This document shows positions 10,880 through 18,756 of a stretch of DNA of 37,534 nt, piece after piece. Position 1 is the first letter of the stretch, and each line of letters opens with the position of its first letter. Origin of the DNA: Bacteroidales bacterium (GTDB lineage Bacteria; Bacteroidota; Bacteroidia; Bacteroidales; ML635J-15); contig JAFZLK010000098.1 of NCBI GenBank assembly GCA_017551515.1, positions 1-37,534 on the forward strand. The letters run 5' to 3'. The notes under the pieces were generated by a model. That model made no database searches, was not told where the DNA came from, and worked only from the letters and a program-made list of their open reading frames with translations. The position numbers and the translations under genes were made by a program.

Positions 10880-11480
10880 GCACGAAGTATGAGGCTGCGC
10901 CCGTTTCTATGGCTACGCCGTTTCAAGGTTTCTATGGGCTAAAGCCCGTTTCTATGGCTACGGCGTTTCATGGTTTCTATGGGCTAACGCCCGTTTCTGT
11001 GTTTAGGAGTGCCCTTACGGGCAGAAATTTGACAAATCTTTTCAAAATCTGACAAATCAAATATTTGTATGATTTGTCTCGATTTGTAGGATTTCTCGCG
11101 TAGCGACTCCTATGGCGTTTCTCGCTGACGCCGTTTCAAGGTTTCTATGGGCTACGCCCGTTTCTATGGCTACGCCGTTTCTAGGTTTCTGTGGCTGACG
11201 CCATTTCTGGGTTTCTATGGCTGATGCCGTTTCTACGCTTTGCTGTTTCTAGGTTTCTGTGGCTTACGCCGTTTCTGGGTTTAACTTCGTTGAGGGCTTC
11301 GCCGTTCTATGGCTGATGCCGTTTCTGGGTTTCTGTGGCTAAAGCCGTTTCTGGGTTTCTATGGCTGACGCCGTTTCTGGGTTTCTGTGGCTAAAGCCGT
11401 TTCTGGGTTTCTATGGCTGACGCCGTTTCTGGGTTTCTGTGGCTTACGCCGTTTCTAGGTTTGGATGGCTGACATTCCTT
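10880..11480. repeat. Field of short GC-rich hairpin repeats in a 760-bp gap
   Basis: The gap between the adhesin promoter and the thioredoxin-like gene is filled with degenerate units of the form GTTTCTATGGCTnnnGCC. Each carries a small inverted repeat such as GGCTACGCC, GGCTGACGCC or GGGCTAAAGCCC. From about 11320 to 11470 they become a clean tandem array of 26-bp units (GTTTCTGGG then TTTCTATGGCTGACGCC) in at least five copies, with the middle alternating between GACGCC and AAAGCC. I see no coding sense and no spacers. Related units occur at 20.4, 26.0 and 29.1-29.4 kb. Confidence 0.85.
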
Positions 11481-11529
11481 TTCAATGCGAGAATCATCGC
11501 AAATCATTGCGATGCTACAAATTATTGAA

Positions 11530-12633
11530 TCATTGAATCTTCTCGATTCTTCCTTCTCCCGATATTTCCACAAATGTCGGCACGGTTTTGATTCCATATA
11601 GCTTGGCGTTTATGCTTTCCCATGACTTGAAGTCGCAGAGGTTTGTCGCGTTGCCTAACTTGTGAAACTTTATTGCCTGAAGCCATTGATCGCGGCTGGT
11701 GTCGAGTGAAATTAGGATTATTGACCTATCGTTGTTTTGGGCAAGGTAGTTCTGCACTTCTTTTATCGATTTCTTGTCCCACGAAGCCCAGAAGCATAAT
11801 GTTATTTCCTTGCCTTTGAAATCAGCGAGACAAAACTTTTCCCCATTTTCGTCGAGTAGTGAAAAGTCTGGCGCGGGAGAACCTTCGGTTAGGTTAACAT
11901 ATCGACGATTTTGTTGTTCCTGTTGCAATTCGAATCGTTTGATTTCCGATTCCAAGTATCGTGTTTCCTCAAGTTCGGGATTGTGAGCTTTCATTTCATC
12001 CAGCACATACTGGTAGGTTTCGTAGTCGGCTGGAAGTTGCATAATAGGTGTTGTCGAAACATATTGATGCAATGCGAAATATATTATCGGCGATTCGTGA
12101 TTTTTCTTAATGAAATCTGCAATAAACCGCTTATCGCTTTGGTAGAGACTGTCGGCTATGCGGTTGCTTTTTTCAAGACTTGCCTTGTCGATGCCGAATT
12201 GTTGGCTGACCTTACTTCGCAGTTCCTCAACCTTTTGCGTACTTTCTATCATTCTGACATTCAGTCGCTTCAATTCCTCGCAATCTATTGTGCCGGATAT
12301 TGAATAGCCGGTTATATTGTTGATGTCTGCTGATAATGAAATGCTTTCTCCATTGACTGCGCAAATATGTATTGGTGTGGCATTGTTTATTCGGAGTCTG
12401 TACAAATGCCTTATGCTATCGTTGTAACCGATAGTGAAATTTCCGTTGAATCCAGAATTTGCACTCGCAACGGTATCAATTTTCATTGGTGAAAGCTTTT
12501 CCAGAACGATGTTGCAGTTTGTGCAGTTGGAAATTTTTCCATTTATTGTAAAACCATTGTCATTTTTGCAGGAATTGCACAACAAAACACTTATTATCAG
12601 TGCGATAATAATTTCAAATCTTGTTGTTTTCAT
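11530..12633 (-). CDS. DUF4369/thioredoxin-fold lipoprotein lacking the CxxC pair
   Basis: 367 residues. The N-terminus has a lipoprotein-like signal (LLCNSCKND, cysteine about residue 22), so it is probably anchored in the envelope. Residues about 28-130 resemble the DUF4369 domain that precedes TlpA/AhpC-TSA domains in Bacteroidota. A helical stretch follows, and residues about 250-367 form a thioredoxin-like domain (GSPAPDFSLLDENGEKF, then FWASWDKKS, and the cis-proline segment KTVPTF). Where active members have WCxxC, this protein has W285-D-K-K-S289, so both redox cysteines are gone. A disulfide reductase role is therefore unlikely; binding or structural roles are possible. It starts 4 nt after the tonB stop and is probably the last gene of the exbB-exbD-tonB operon. 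Confidence 0.8.
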   Translation of the reverse strand: MKTTRFEIIIALIISVLLCNSCKNDNGFTINGKISNCTNCNIVLEKLSPMKIDTVASANSGFNGNFTIGYNDSIRHLYRLRINNATPIHICAVNGESISLSADINNITGYSISGTIDCEELKRLNVRMIESTQKVEELRSKVSQQFGIDKASLEKSNRIADSLYQSDKRFIADFIKKNHESPIIYFALHQYVSTTPIMQLPADYETYQYVLDEMKAHNPELEETRYLESEIKRFELQQEQQNRRYVNLTEGSPAPDFSLLDENGEKFCLADFKGKEITLCFWASWDKKSIKEVQNYLAQNNDRSIILISLDTSRDQWLQAIKFHKLGNATNLCDFKSWESINAKLYGIKTVPTFVEISGEGRIEKIQ

Positions 12634-12637
12634 TGGA

Positions 12638-13414
12638 TTACTTCAGTTTAAATTCAACTGTGACAATTCCTGTCTGAGTACCGCTTCCTGGCTTTGCTTC
12701 GTATTTCCACTGCTTAACGGCCTTTATTGCAAATGGTACACATTCGCTACAAGTTGTTCCACTTGCTGGTTCTGCGGTTTCTACGATACCTTTTTCGTTG
12801 ACAGTTATCTTGAGTTTTACTGTTCCAGTCATGTTGTCCTTGTTTTCGGGCATAACCTTTGTAACTTTACGATTGCCTATGCTACCGCCTATGCCGCCGG
12901 GACCATTTCCGCTTCCACCGCCCGAACCGTTACCGCCACCCCAGCCGGGGTTGCCACTGCCCGAACCGCTTCCGCCATTTCCTGATGCATTTCCGCCCGA
13001 AAGTCCGCCAAAATTGACACGACCTTCGGTCTTTGATGTCGGGGTAGGTTCTACATTTTCGGTTGTTTCACCTTTACTATCATTACCTGATGGGAGGGGC
13101 GCAGCATCCTCGAAGGCCTGAGATTCGACGCTGGGATTTGAGTTTGAGTTTGAATTTGAGTTTTGTGTAGAGGTATTTTGATTGCTTGTAGTTGCATTAG
13201 CGGTCGATGCTCCTGCGTTGGGATTTCCGCCGCCACCTCTGGTATCAAGTAATGTTGACTCCTCTGAAGGAGTTGAAAAGTCTAATAGTATGCATTCCTC
13301 CACTAAGGGTGGATCTGGCATCGTAAGCCCACAGAGCAACAAGAAAAGCAGTACCGCAGCAACAAATATTGCCGAACCGATAAATGCTTCTTTATGTTGC
13401 ATGAAATAGTTCAT
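12638..13414 (-). CDS. tonB: TonB-family energy transducer
   Basis: 258 residues. One N-terminal membrane segment (about 12-30) is followed by a long low-complexity periplasmic linker. Residues about 175-258 are a TonB C-terminal domain (GTVKLKITVNEKGIVE, then AIKAVKQWKYEAKPGSG and VTVEFKLK). TonB carries the ExbB-ExbD proton-motive energy to outer-membrane TonB-dependent transporters. The linker is Asn/Ser- then Gly/Ser-rich rather than the Pro-rich (EP/KP) rod of enterobacterial TonB. The start codon overlaps the exbD stop by one base (TAATG), implying translational coupling. The gene symbol reflects the family; several tonB paralogues are usual in this phylum. Confidence 0.85.
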   Translation of the reverse strand: MNYFMQHKEAFIGSAIFVAAVLLFLLLCGLTMPDPPLVEECILLDFSTPSEESTLLDTRGGGGNPNAGASTANATTSNQNTSTQNSNSNSNSNPSVESQAFEDAAPLPSGNDSKGETTENVEPTPTSKTEGRVNFGGLSGGNASGNGGSGSGSGNPGWGGGNGSGGGSGNGPGGIGGSIGNRKVTKVMPENKDNMTGTVKLKITVNEKGIVETAEPASGTTCSECVPFAIKAVKQWKYEAKPGSGTQTGIVTVEFKLK

Positions 13415-13824
13415 TATTCTCCGGGTTGAGTTGCCAATATAAGTTTGTATTCGTGTTTCTTTGCGATGTTCATAATCTTAACGACCTCTTCCATAGGCAC
13501 CGACTTGTCAACATGCAACGAAACGTATGCTTCATCGCTCTTTTCTGCCATTTCCTTTACAAGTGCTGTTTCAAGGTTCTCGAATGGCATTATGGTCGTG
13601 CCGACAGCGTAGGTGTAAGTGCCGTTCTGGTTGTCCTTGATTGACACCGATGCCAGCGGACTTGCCTGTGTCTGGTTGTTGCTCGATGGAAGCAACAGTT
13701 TCAGTGCGTTTGGCGCAATCATAGTTGATGTCACCATAAAGAAGATGAGCAGCAGGAATACGATGTCGGTCATTGACGACATGCTGAATTCCGAACTAAT
13801 CTTATTTCTTGACCTTAGGCTCAT
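13414..13824 (-). CDS. exbD: ExbD/TolR biopolymer transport protein
   Basis: 136 residues. A short cytoplasmic N-terminus is followed by one transmembrane helix starting MTDIVFLLLIFFMVTSTM, in which the Asp of the MTDIVF motif is the conserved proton-pathway residue of ExbD/TolR. The C-terminal half is the periplasmic domain (YVSLHVDKSVPMEEVVKIM). It would form the proton channel with the ExbB homologue encoded 12 nt upstream and hand energy to the TonB encoded immediately downstream. Only one exbD is present, whereas many Bacteroidota operons carry two. Confidence 0.9.
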   Translation of the reverse strand: MSLRSRNKISSEFSMSSMTDIVFLLLIFFMVTSTMIAPNALKLLLPSSNNQTQASPLASVSIKDNQNGTYTYAVGTTIMPFENLETALVKEMAEKSDEAYVSLHVDKSVPMEEVVKIMNIAKKHEYKLILATQPGE

Positions 13825-13836
13825 GATTGCGTTGTT

Positions 13837-14532
13837 TTATGCAGGTTCGTTCAATACATCCATGAATTCGGTAGTCTTCGATTCGAGGTCGTTGACAAGG
13901 TTGTTGACTTTTGCTACAAGAATGTTGTATGCGAAGTAGGCGATGATACCAACAAACAAACCGCCGACTGTTGTAACAAGTGCTGTTTCGATACCGCCTG
14001 CGAGGTCTTTAATTTCGAGAGCGTTTCCTGCGGCTGCCATCGATGAGAACGACTGAACCATACCGGTTACAGTTCCGAAGAAACCGATCATTGGAGCACC
14101 ACCGGCTATTGTTGCGAGAAGAGCAAGACCCTTTTCGAGCTTGGCAACTTCCTGCTTGCCGACATTTTCTATTGCAGTGTTGACATCGTTGAGAGGACGA
14201 CCAATGCGTTGCAGACCTTTTTCAATCATTCTCGAGATTGGGCTGTTGTTGTTGCGGCAACTGTCAATTGCATTGTCAATCTTTCCTTCCTTGATGTAGT
14301 TCTTGATGTTCTGCATGAATCCGTCCTGATTCTTGCCGGCTTTTTTTACAGCCAAGTACTTGTCAATAAATATGTAAATTGCAAGCACTGACAGAACAGC
14401 GAGAACTATCATTATCCATCCACCTTGCACTGCCAAGTCCCAGTACGACTGGCTTGCAGCACTCTTTTCAGCTACTTCGGTTGCAACTTCGTTTGCTGCA
14501 GCATTGATAATCGTGTCATCCAATAACAACAT
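13837..14532 (-). CDS. exbB: ExbB/TolQ/MotA-type proton channel protein
   Basis: 231 residues with three membrane segments: about 35-58 (GGWIMIVLAVLSVLAIYIF), about 140-165 (LALLATIAGGAPMIGFFGTV) and about 185-210 (ALVTTVGGLFVGIIAYFAY). The GFFGTVTGM segment is the signature of the MotA/TolQ/ExbB family. It is the first gene of the exbB-exbD-tonB-thioredoxin-like operon, with a -7 promoter element 33 nt upstream of its ATG. It acts in the inner membrane as the pentameric channel around ExbD. Confidence 0.9.
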   Translation of the reverse strand: MLLLDDTIINAAANEVATEVAEKSAASQSYWDLAVQGGWIMIVLAVLSVLAIYIFIDKYLAVKKAGKNQDGFMQNIKNYIKEGKIDNAIDSCRNNNSPISRMIEKGLQRIGRPLNDVNTAIENVGKQEVAKLEKGLALLATIAGGAPMIGFFGTVTGMVQSFSSMAAAGNALEIKDLAGGIETALVTTVGGLFVGIIAYFAYNILVAKVNNLVNDLESKTTEFMDVLNEPA

Positions 14533-14564
14533 ATTCTTTTGACTTTAATTTATTTTATCGAATG

Positions 14565-14572
14565 CAAAAGTA
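14565..14572 (-). promoter_or_regulatory. -7 element of the exbB operon
   Basis: TACTTTTG on the minus strand matches TAnnTTTG. The nearest upstream TTTG (14591-14588) is only 15 nt away, so the -33 element is poor. The rest of the 297-bp gap up to 14829 shows no gene or clear structure. Confidence 0.55.
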
Positions 14573-14829
14573 TCTCCTAATCCGTTACAAATCCTTTGTA
14601 AAACTGGTTTTTATCAACACTTTTATGTTAAATTAACGAAGTGACGATTTTTTTTATTGTGTTGGCGCTTAATGGATTAGTGGAAAAATCCATTTGTTGT
14701 TTATAACATATTGATATTTATGTTGTTGATGTTGTGCGTCTCCGCATAAAAAAGGAAGGCTTGCCTAATATGTGTCTTTTGAGGTCGCTTGTACTATAGT
14801 TTTTTTTACAATACCGGTGATTCAGATTT

Positions 14830-15231
14830 TTACGATATATATTGTAATCCGTCAGATTGGTACAGTGCGATTTTATTGTCGTGAGATAGAAGAGTGTAAC
14901 CAACGGAAATGCACAATGATACCAACGCTCGGTCAAATGGGTCGCGGTGATTGTCTTTTAATGGCAGTCGGCGGTACTGAGTAACCGCAGATATGGGCAA
15001 CTCTACAATACCTATATTTTGCATTGCGCAAATTTCTACTAAATCTTTGATTCCGAGTCCATCCAAATTAAGTTTTTTAATTGAAAGTTTGATTGCAATT
15101 TCCCACAGACTGACGGTTGATATATAAATTTCGTTATTAAGATTACATACAATCTCAAAAATATTTCACGAAATTTTTTCAGGAGATACAGCGAGCCAGA
15201 TCAATATGTGCGTGTCTATTAGGTATTTCAT
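14830..15231 (-). pseudogene. VapC-type PIN-domain toxin interrupted by one in-frame TGA
   Basis: Reading from ATG at 15231 gives 133 codons with a single internal stop, TGA at codon 22 (15168-15166). It falls between MKYLIDTHILIWLAVSPEKI-S and NIFEIVCNLNNEIYISTVS. The frame continues unshifted to the natural stop at 14830. All four acidic PIN positions are intact: D6, E44 (SLWEIAIK), D97/D100 (RDPFDRALV) and D118 (LLSHDNK). PIN toxins are Mg2+-dependent RNases that usually cut tRNA or rRNA. A restart at TTG codon 56 would lack D6 and E44 and should be inactive. The ATG overlaps the antitoxin stop by 4 nt (ATGA), the usual arrangement for type II pairs. A sequencing error or TGA readthrough cannot be excluded. 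Confidence 0.8.
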
Positions 15232-15440
15232 AGCGAGCATAATTCATCTTCTGTAATTTCCCAATCGTCAGAAAATATGGCTTTGGCGCGGCCCGCGAAC
15301 TGTCCGAATGTGCGTTTTTGGGGAACTTTGATGTCAAACCTTGCATTGAGATGCATAAGCGAAATGGTAAGGTTATAAACAATTGCTTGCTGCTCGGCAG
15401 TAAGTGCATTGTATGCCTGTTTCATTGCTTCGTAACTCAT
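15228..15440 (-). CDS. Putative type II antitoxin (DUF2281/VapB-like)
   Basis: 70 residues. The C-terminal half has the antitoxin-like pattern KRTFGQFAGRAKAIFSDDW followed by an acidic tail, similar to DUF2281 antitoxins (FGsakGxIwmsdDF). The N-terminus (ALTAEQQAIVYNLTISLM) resembles their helical oligomerisation segment. It precedes a PIN toxin gene with a 4-nt ATGA overlap, so the two are translated together. A well-formed promoter lies 25-56 nt upstream, where the antitoxin could autoregulate. The family assignment is from memory of the pattern and is moderate. Confidence 0.65.
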   Translation of the reverse strand: MSYEAMKQAYNALTAEQQAIVYNLTISLMHLNARFDIKVPQKRTFGQFAGRAKAIFSDDWEITEDELCSL

Positions 15441-15464
15441 AACTTTCGGTATATTATTTTTTTA

Positions 15465-15496
15465 CAAAAGTATGCTTTTGTTATTAAATGAACAAA
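15465..15496 (-). promoter_or_regulatory. Promoter of the toxin-antitoxin operon
   Basis: On the minus strand TTTG (15496-15493), 20 nt, then TACTTTTG (15472-15465). It matches the Bacteroidota consensus and lies 25 nt upstream of the antitoxin ATG. Confidence 0.7.
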
Positions 15497-15581
15497 TTAT
15501 TTTTAATGGAGTGTGTACGTTTTGTTATTATCCCCAGAGTTCATTAATTGGTTTCCTTTTTTCAATCTGCATTGAAAGTAA

Positions 15582-15614
15582 TTTGTTTTGAAGTCATAAA
15601 TTGTCTTAATTTTG
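15582..15614 (+). promoter_or_regulatory. Promoter of the LTA-synthase-like gene
   Basis: TTTG (15582-15585), 21 nt, then TAATTTTG (15607-15614). The predicted leader to the ATG at 15695 is about 75 nt. Confidence 0.6.
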
Positions 15615-15694
15615 TGCCTTGAAATTTTCAATATTCGGCAAAATAATGGTAATGCTTTGCAATTATTATAAGATTGTTTTGATAATTGTCCCTG

Positions 15695-17512
15695 ATGAAA
15701 AACTTTAAGCGAGGCATATTATTTATTGTATATCTATTGTTCTGGCTGATTGCCTTTGAACTGATGCGCGTTTTTTTCATGCTATTCAACCTTGCGAATG
15801 GTTTTTCGTGCTCTGTGCCTGAATTTTTTGGTGCCATGTTACACGGATTGCGCATGGATTTGTCGGCGGTTGCTTATATAGGTATATTTTTTGTGCCGTT
15901 TTTCATTCTCTTTTCGTTTGTAAAGTCGCAGAAAGCATTCAATGTGTTCATGGGTGTGCTTACTGGCTTGATGCTTATTATAGTTTTGCTTATAGCTGTA
16001 GGTGATGCCGAGGTATATCGGTCGTGGCAATTTAGGATAGATGCCTCTGTGTTGCAGTATTTTAGCAATCCGGAACTTGTCTTTGCTTCAACGCCAATAT
16101 TGAGGATTGTGATTTTGTTGGTGACGGCAATATTGATTACAGTAGCCCTTTTCTTTCTGTACAAGCTGTTTACGCAAAAATTGTATGAAAGTTTACTCCC
16201 CGAAAAGTTATATTCATTGTTGTTTATTGTTGTCGCTGGACTTTTGGTAATTCTTGCCCGTGGTGGAATTGGTACGGCGCCAATAAATGTCGGGACAGTT
16301 TATTTTTGCGATAATTCGTTTGCAAACCATTCTGCAATAAATGTTTATTGGAATTTTGGTAGTTATTTTTTTGCTAGCGATGCCGATTTTGACAGGTACA
16401 TGTATTATGATGAAACTTTTGATATTCCATCGGATACGACAGCTAATCCATTTCATGGAAAGAAGATTTTAAAGGAAAAGCCCGAAAAAATTGTTTTTGT
16501 ACTTCTCGAAAGTTTCACATGGACGGCGATGTGCTACGACAATCCTTCCGAAAGTGTTACGCCAAAGTTGATTTCGTGGCACGACAAGGGCATTTTTTTC
16601 AGCAACTGCTACGCATCGGGCGATAGAAGTGTGCGCGGTATTGCATCGATTTTCAGTGGAGTGCCGTCCTTGCCCGATTATTCGGTGATTAAATTTCCAG
16701 AAAAGTCGCAGCAGTTGCCTTCGCTTTTGCGAAAACTTGCCGACAATGGCTACGATGATATTTCGTTCTATTATGGTGGTGATGCCAATTTTGCAAATAT
16801 GAATTCGTATTTCCGTCAGAATGGGGTAGAGGTTGTGTCGCAAAACAACTTGCATCTTGATTGCAGGAAGGCTTCGTGGGGCTACGATGACGAGTGTATG
16901 TTTGATGAATTTTTCTACCATGTCCAAAATGTTGGAGCAGGTTCGGTTTCCATACTTTTCACGCTTAACAGCCATGAGCCATTCGATGCTCCAGTCTCGC
17001 CGTATGGTACTGATGAAGAACTTTCGCGTAGCATGAACGCCTATTATTATACCGATTCGTGCCTAAATGCTTTTCTGGAGAATATGCAGCAGTCGCCAGT
17101 TTGGGACAAGACGCTTGTAATATTGGTCTCCGACCACGGGAAATTGTTCCGTTCGCAGAACTGGCAAAGTCTGGACAAAAGTCACATCGTTATGCAATGG
17201 TTGGGCGGTGCGGTCAACGAATCGTTTGTTTGTGATTTGCCATGCGACCAAGCGGACATTTCGGCGACATTGCTTTCAACTTTAGATGTTGATTATGACG
17301 AGTTCCCGTTCAGCGAGAATATTTTTGGCAAGCATTGCCCGACAGCATTTTCAACCTTCGGTCGTGGCTTTTCGTTTGTTAATTCTGCCGAAAGCGTATG
17401 GTATGCCGGCGATTCCGATTCTTTTTATCCTGAAAATGTTTCGAATGAGTGCAAACGCAAGACCAAGTCATATTGCCAGAAAGTGGCAGAGTACTATGCG
17501 GGGCTGAAGTAA
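15695..17512 (+). CDS. LTA synthase/sulfatase-family membrane transferase (phosphoglycerol or phosphoethanolamine transferase-like)
   Basis: 605 residues from the ATG at 15695; an in-frame TTG 9 nt earlier is less likely. About five membrane segments occupy residues 5-200 (for example ILFIVYLLFWLIAF and LMLIIVLLIAVGDAE). A periplasmic alkaline-phosphatase-fold domain follows. Metal and catalytic positions recognisable from the LtaS/OpgB family are E272 (FVLLESFTW), a candidate nucleophile S312 in SGDRSVRG where LtaS has Thr, the SHEPF histidine, and D480-H481 (LVSDHGK). Such enzymes move a phospholipid head group onto an envelope polymer or glycan. Gram-negative Bacteroidota lack lipoteichoic acid, so the acceptor is unknown. 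The convergent ROK kinase gene lies 101 bp downstream across a low-complexity gap of AAAGGCTAAAAG-type repeats. Confidence 0.8.
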   Translation: MKNFKRGILFIVYLLFWLIAFELMRVFFMLFNLANGFSCSVPEFFGAMLHGLRMDLSAVAYIGIFFVPFFILFSFVKSQKAFNVFMGVLTGLMLIIVLLIAVGDAEVYRSWQFRIDASVLQYFSNPELVFASTPILRIVILLVTAILITVALFFLYKLFTQKLYESLLPEKLYSLLFIVVAGLLVILARGGIGTAPINVGTVYFCDNSFANHSAINVYWNFGSYFFASDADFDRYMYYDETFDIPSDTTANPFHGKKILKEKPEKIVFVLLESFTWTAMCYDNPSESVTPKLISWHDKGIFFSNCYASGDRSVRGIASIFSGVPSLPDYSVIKFPEKSQQLPSLLRKLADNGYDDISFYYGGDANFANMNSYFRQNGVEVVSQNNLHLDCRKASWGYDDECMFDEFFYHVQNVGAGSVSILFTLNSHEPFDAPVSPYGTDEELSRSMNAYYYTDSCLNAFLENMQQSPVWDKTLVILVSDHGKLFRSQNWQSLDKSHIVMQWLGGAVNESFVCDLPCDQADISATLLSTLDVDYDEFPFSENIFGKHCPTAFSTFGRGFSFVNSAESVWYAGDSDSFYPENVSNECKRKTKSYCQKVAEYYAGLK

Positions 17513-17613
17513 TTGATAATTGACTAAAAGGCTAGCAGGCTGAAAGGCTAAAAGTCTAAAAGAAGAAAAGTCTAAAAGCCGACTTCAAGCCTTTGAGCCT
17601 TCAAGCCCTATTC

Positions 17614-18681
17614 CTACCTCTTCATCATTTCCTTTGCAAAGTGATATGCACCTATATTAATCATCATGCTGGTGTCGAATGATGAGAAAATGTATCCGCA
17701 CTTTGGCATGTACGAATATTCGACAGTTTTGTCCGAAAATGGCACATTCAGCGTTTTGCTTTCTGGTTTTAAGAATTCTGCCAGTTGTCGTTCATCGTTG
17801 AGACAATAGACTTTCTGCGTAACGCGCGATAGAGTAGCGAAGTTGTGCTTCAGTTCGTTTTCTACACCGGGGATAATGAGTTCCCTTGCTCCCGAAACAC
17901 CGCCTCCTATTACAACTATACCATCGAAGATGGTTATCATGTTTGCAACGGCATCTCCTAAACATTCGCCCATGTGGTAGAAGGCCTTTTTTGCAGCTTG
18001 CTGGTCGCCCTTTTCCTTTCCGATGCCAATAAGGTAAATCTCGCGAGGCATAGGAGTATCATCGAAAGGAATCCTTGCGTATTCTGCATAAAACCTTCTC
18101 AAAGAGCGTATTGCAATCAATTCTTCGCAGTTGCGATCGGGGTCAAGTCGGTTCGACATTTTCCAGACTTCACATGCGGTGACATTGTCGCCTCTTACTA
18201 GAATCTTGTCGTGAACGAATCCTCCGCCGAAGCCAGAACCGATTGTCAATCCCACGACATTTCTGTATTGCATTTTGTTCCCCGCCTTTTGCAACTGAAC
18301 GTTGATGAGAGGCAGTGAGCCTGCAAGTGATTCACCGTAGGCGTACAGGTCGCCATCGTTGTTGATGAAAACCGGCACCTTGAAAATTTCCTCGAGCATT
18401 GCCTTTAGCGGAACGCCACCTCGGAAACCCTTCAGGTTTTCGGTGTCGCCGATGATGCCCTGACGGTAGTCGGCAGGACCGGGGAACGCAAAGCTTATGG
18501 CGTCAATAGGTTCGCCAGCAAGTTCTTGCTGTTGCTTGAAACCATCTATCATGCCTTTTAGGCATAAGTCCAAATCGTGACTGTTGGATGGAATTTTTTT
18601 TGTTTCACAAATAAACTTTCCGTCTTTTATCGTGGAAAATGCGAATTTGCTTCCGCCTGCATCGAGTGTCAGTACTATCAT
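17614..18681 (-). CDS. ROK-family sugar kinase
   Basis: 355 residues from ATG 18681. The N-terminal phosphate loop is VLTLDAGGSKFAFS, with the second-domain motif VVGLTIGSGFGGGFVHD. The catalytic Asp lies in FINNDGDLYAYGES, and the adenosine segment is IVVIGGGVSGARELIIPG. ROK kinases phosphorylate glucose, fructose, ManNAc or similar sugars using ATP; the substrate cannot be read from the sequence. The Cys/His zinc cluster found in many ROK proteins (GCxCGxxGC) is not evident; the corresponding region reads VTACEVWKMSNRLDPDRNCE. An upstream in-frame start at 18711 would lie inside the -7 promoter element, so the ATG at 18681 is preferred. Confidence 0.85.
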   Translation of the reverse strand: MIVLTLDAGGSKFAFSTIKDGKFICETKKIPSNSHDLDLCLKGMIDGFKQQQELAGEPIDAISFAFPGPADYRQGIIGDTENLKGFRGGVPLKAMLEEIFKVPVFINNDGDLYAYGESLAGSLPLINVQLQKAGNKMQYRNVVGLTIGSGFGGGFVHDKILVRGDNVTACEVWKMSNRLDPDRNCEELIAIRSLRRFYAEYARIPFDDTPMPREIYLIGIGKEKGDQQAAKKAFYHMGECLGDAVANMITIFDGIVVIGGGVSGARELIIPGVENELKHNFATLSRVTQKVYCLNDERQLAEFLKPESKTLNVPFSDKTVEYSYMPKCGYIFSSFDTSMMINIGAYHFAKEMMKR

Positions 18682-18708
18682 GGTTGTGCCGTTTTTAATT
18701 AGACAATA

Positions 18709-18740
18709 CAAAAGTAGTTTTTTGACTTGAAATGAGCAAA
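18709..18740 (-). promoter_or_regulatory. Promoter of the ROK kinase gene
   Basis: On the minus strand TTTG (18740-18737), 20 nt, TACTTTTG (18716-18709). It overlaps the alternative upstream start at 18711 and so supports the ATG at 18681, giving a leader of about 20 nt. Confidence 0.75.
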
Positions 18741-18756
18741 ATATTGTTGCGAAATC

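Noticed and set aside
11319..11480. Tandem 26-bp repeats that could be taken for a CRISPR array
   Set aside because: The units are directly adjacent with no unique spacers, vary between copies, and no cas genes are present; relatives occur in other gaps.
11391..11597. Minus-strand 68-codon frame through the repeats
   Set aside because: Its peptide is a direct translation of the tandem hairpin repeat and overlaps the end of the thioredoxin-like gene.
12798..13121. Proline-rich plus-strand frame opposite tonB
   Set aside because: It mirrors the Gly-rich linker of tonB on the other strand.
17513..17613. Terminator between the LTA-synthase-like and ROK genes
   Set aside because: The gap contains AAAGGCTAAAAG-like low-complexity repeats but no stable stem followed by a T run.
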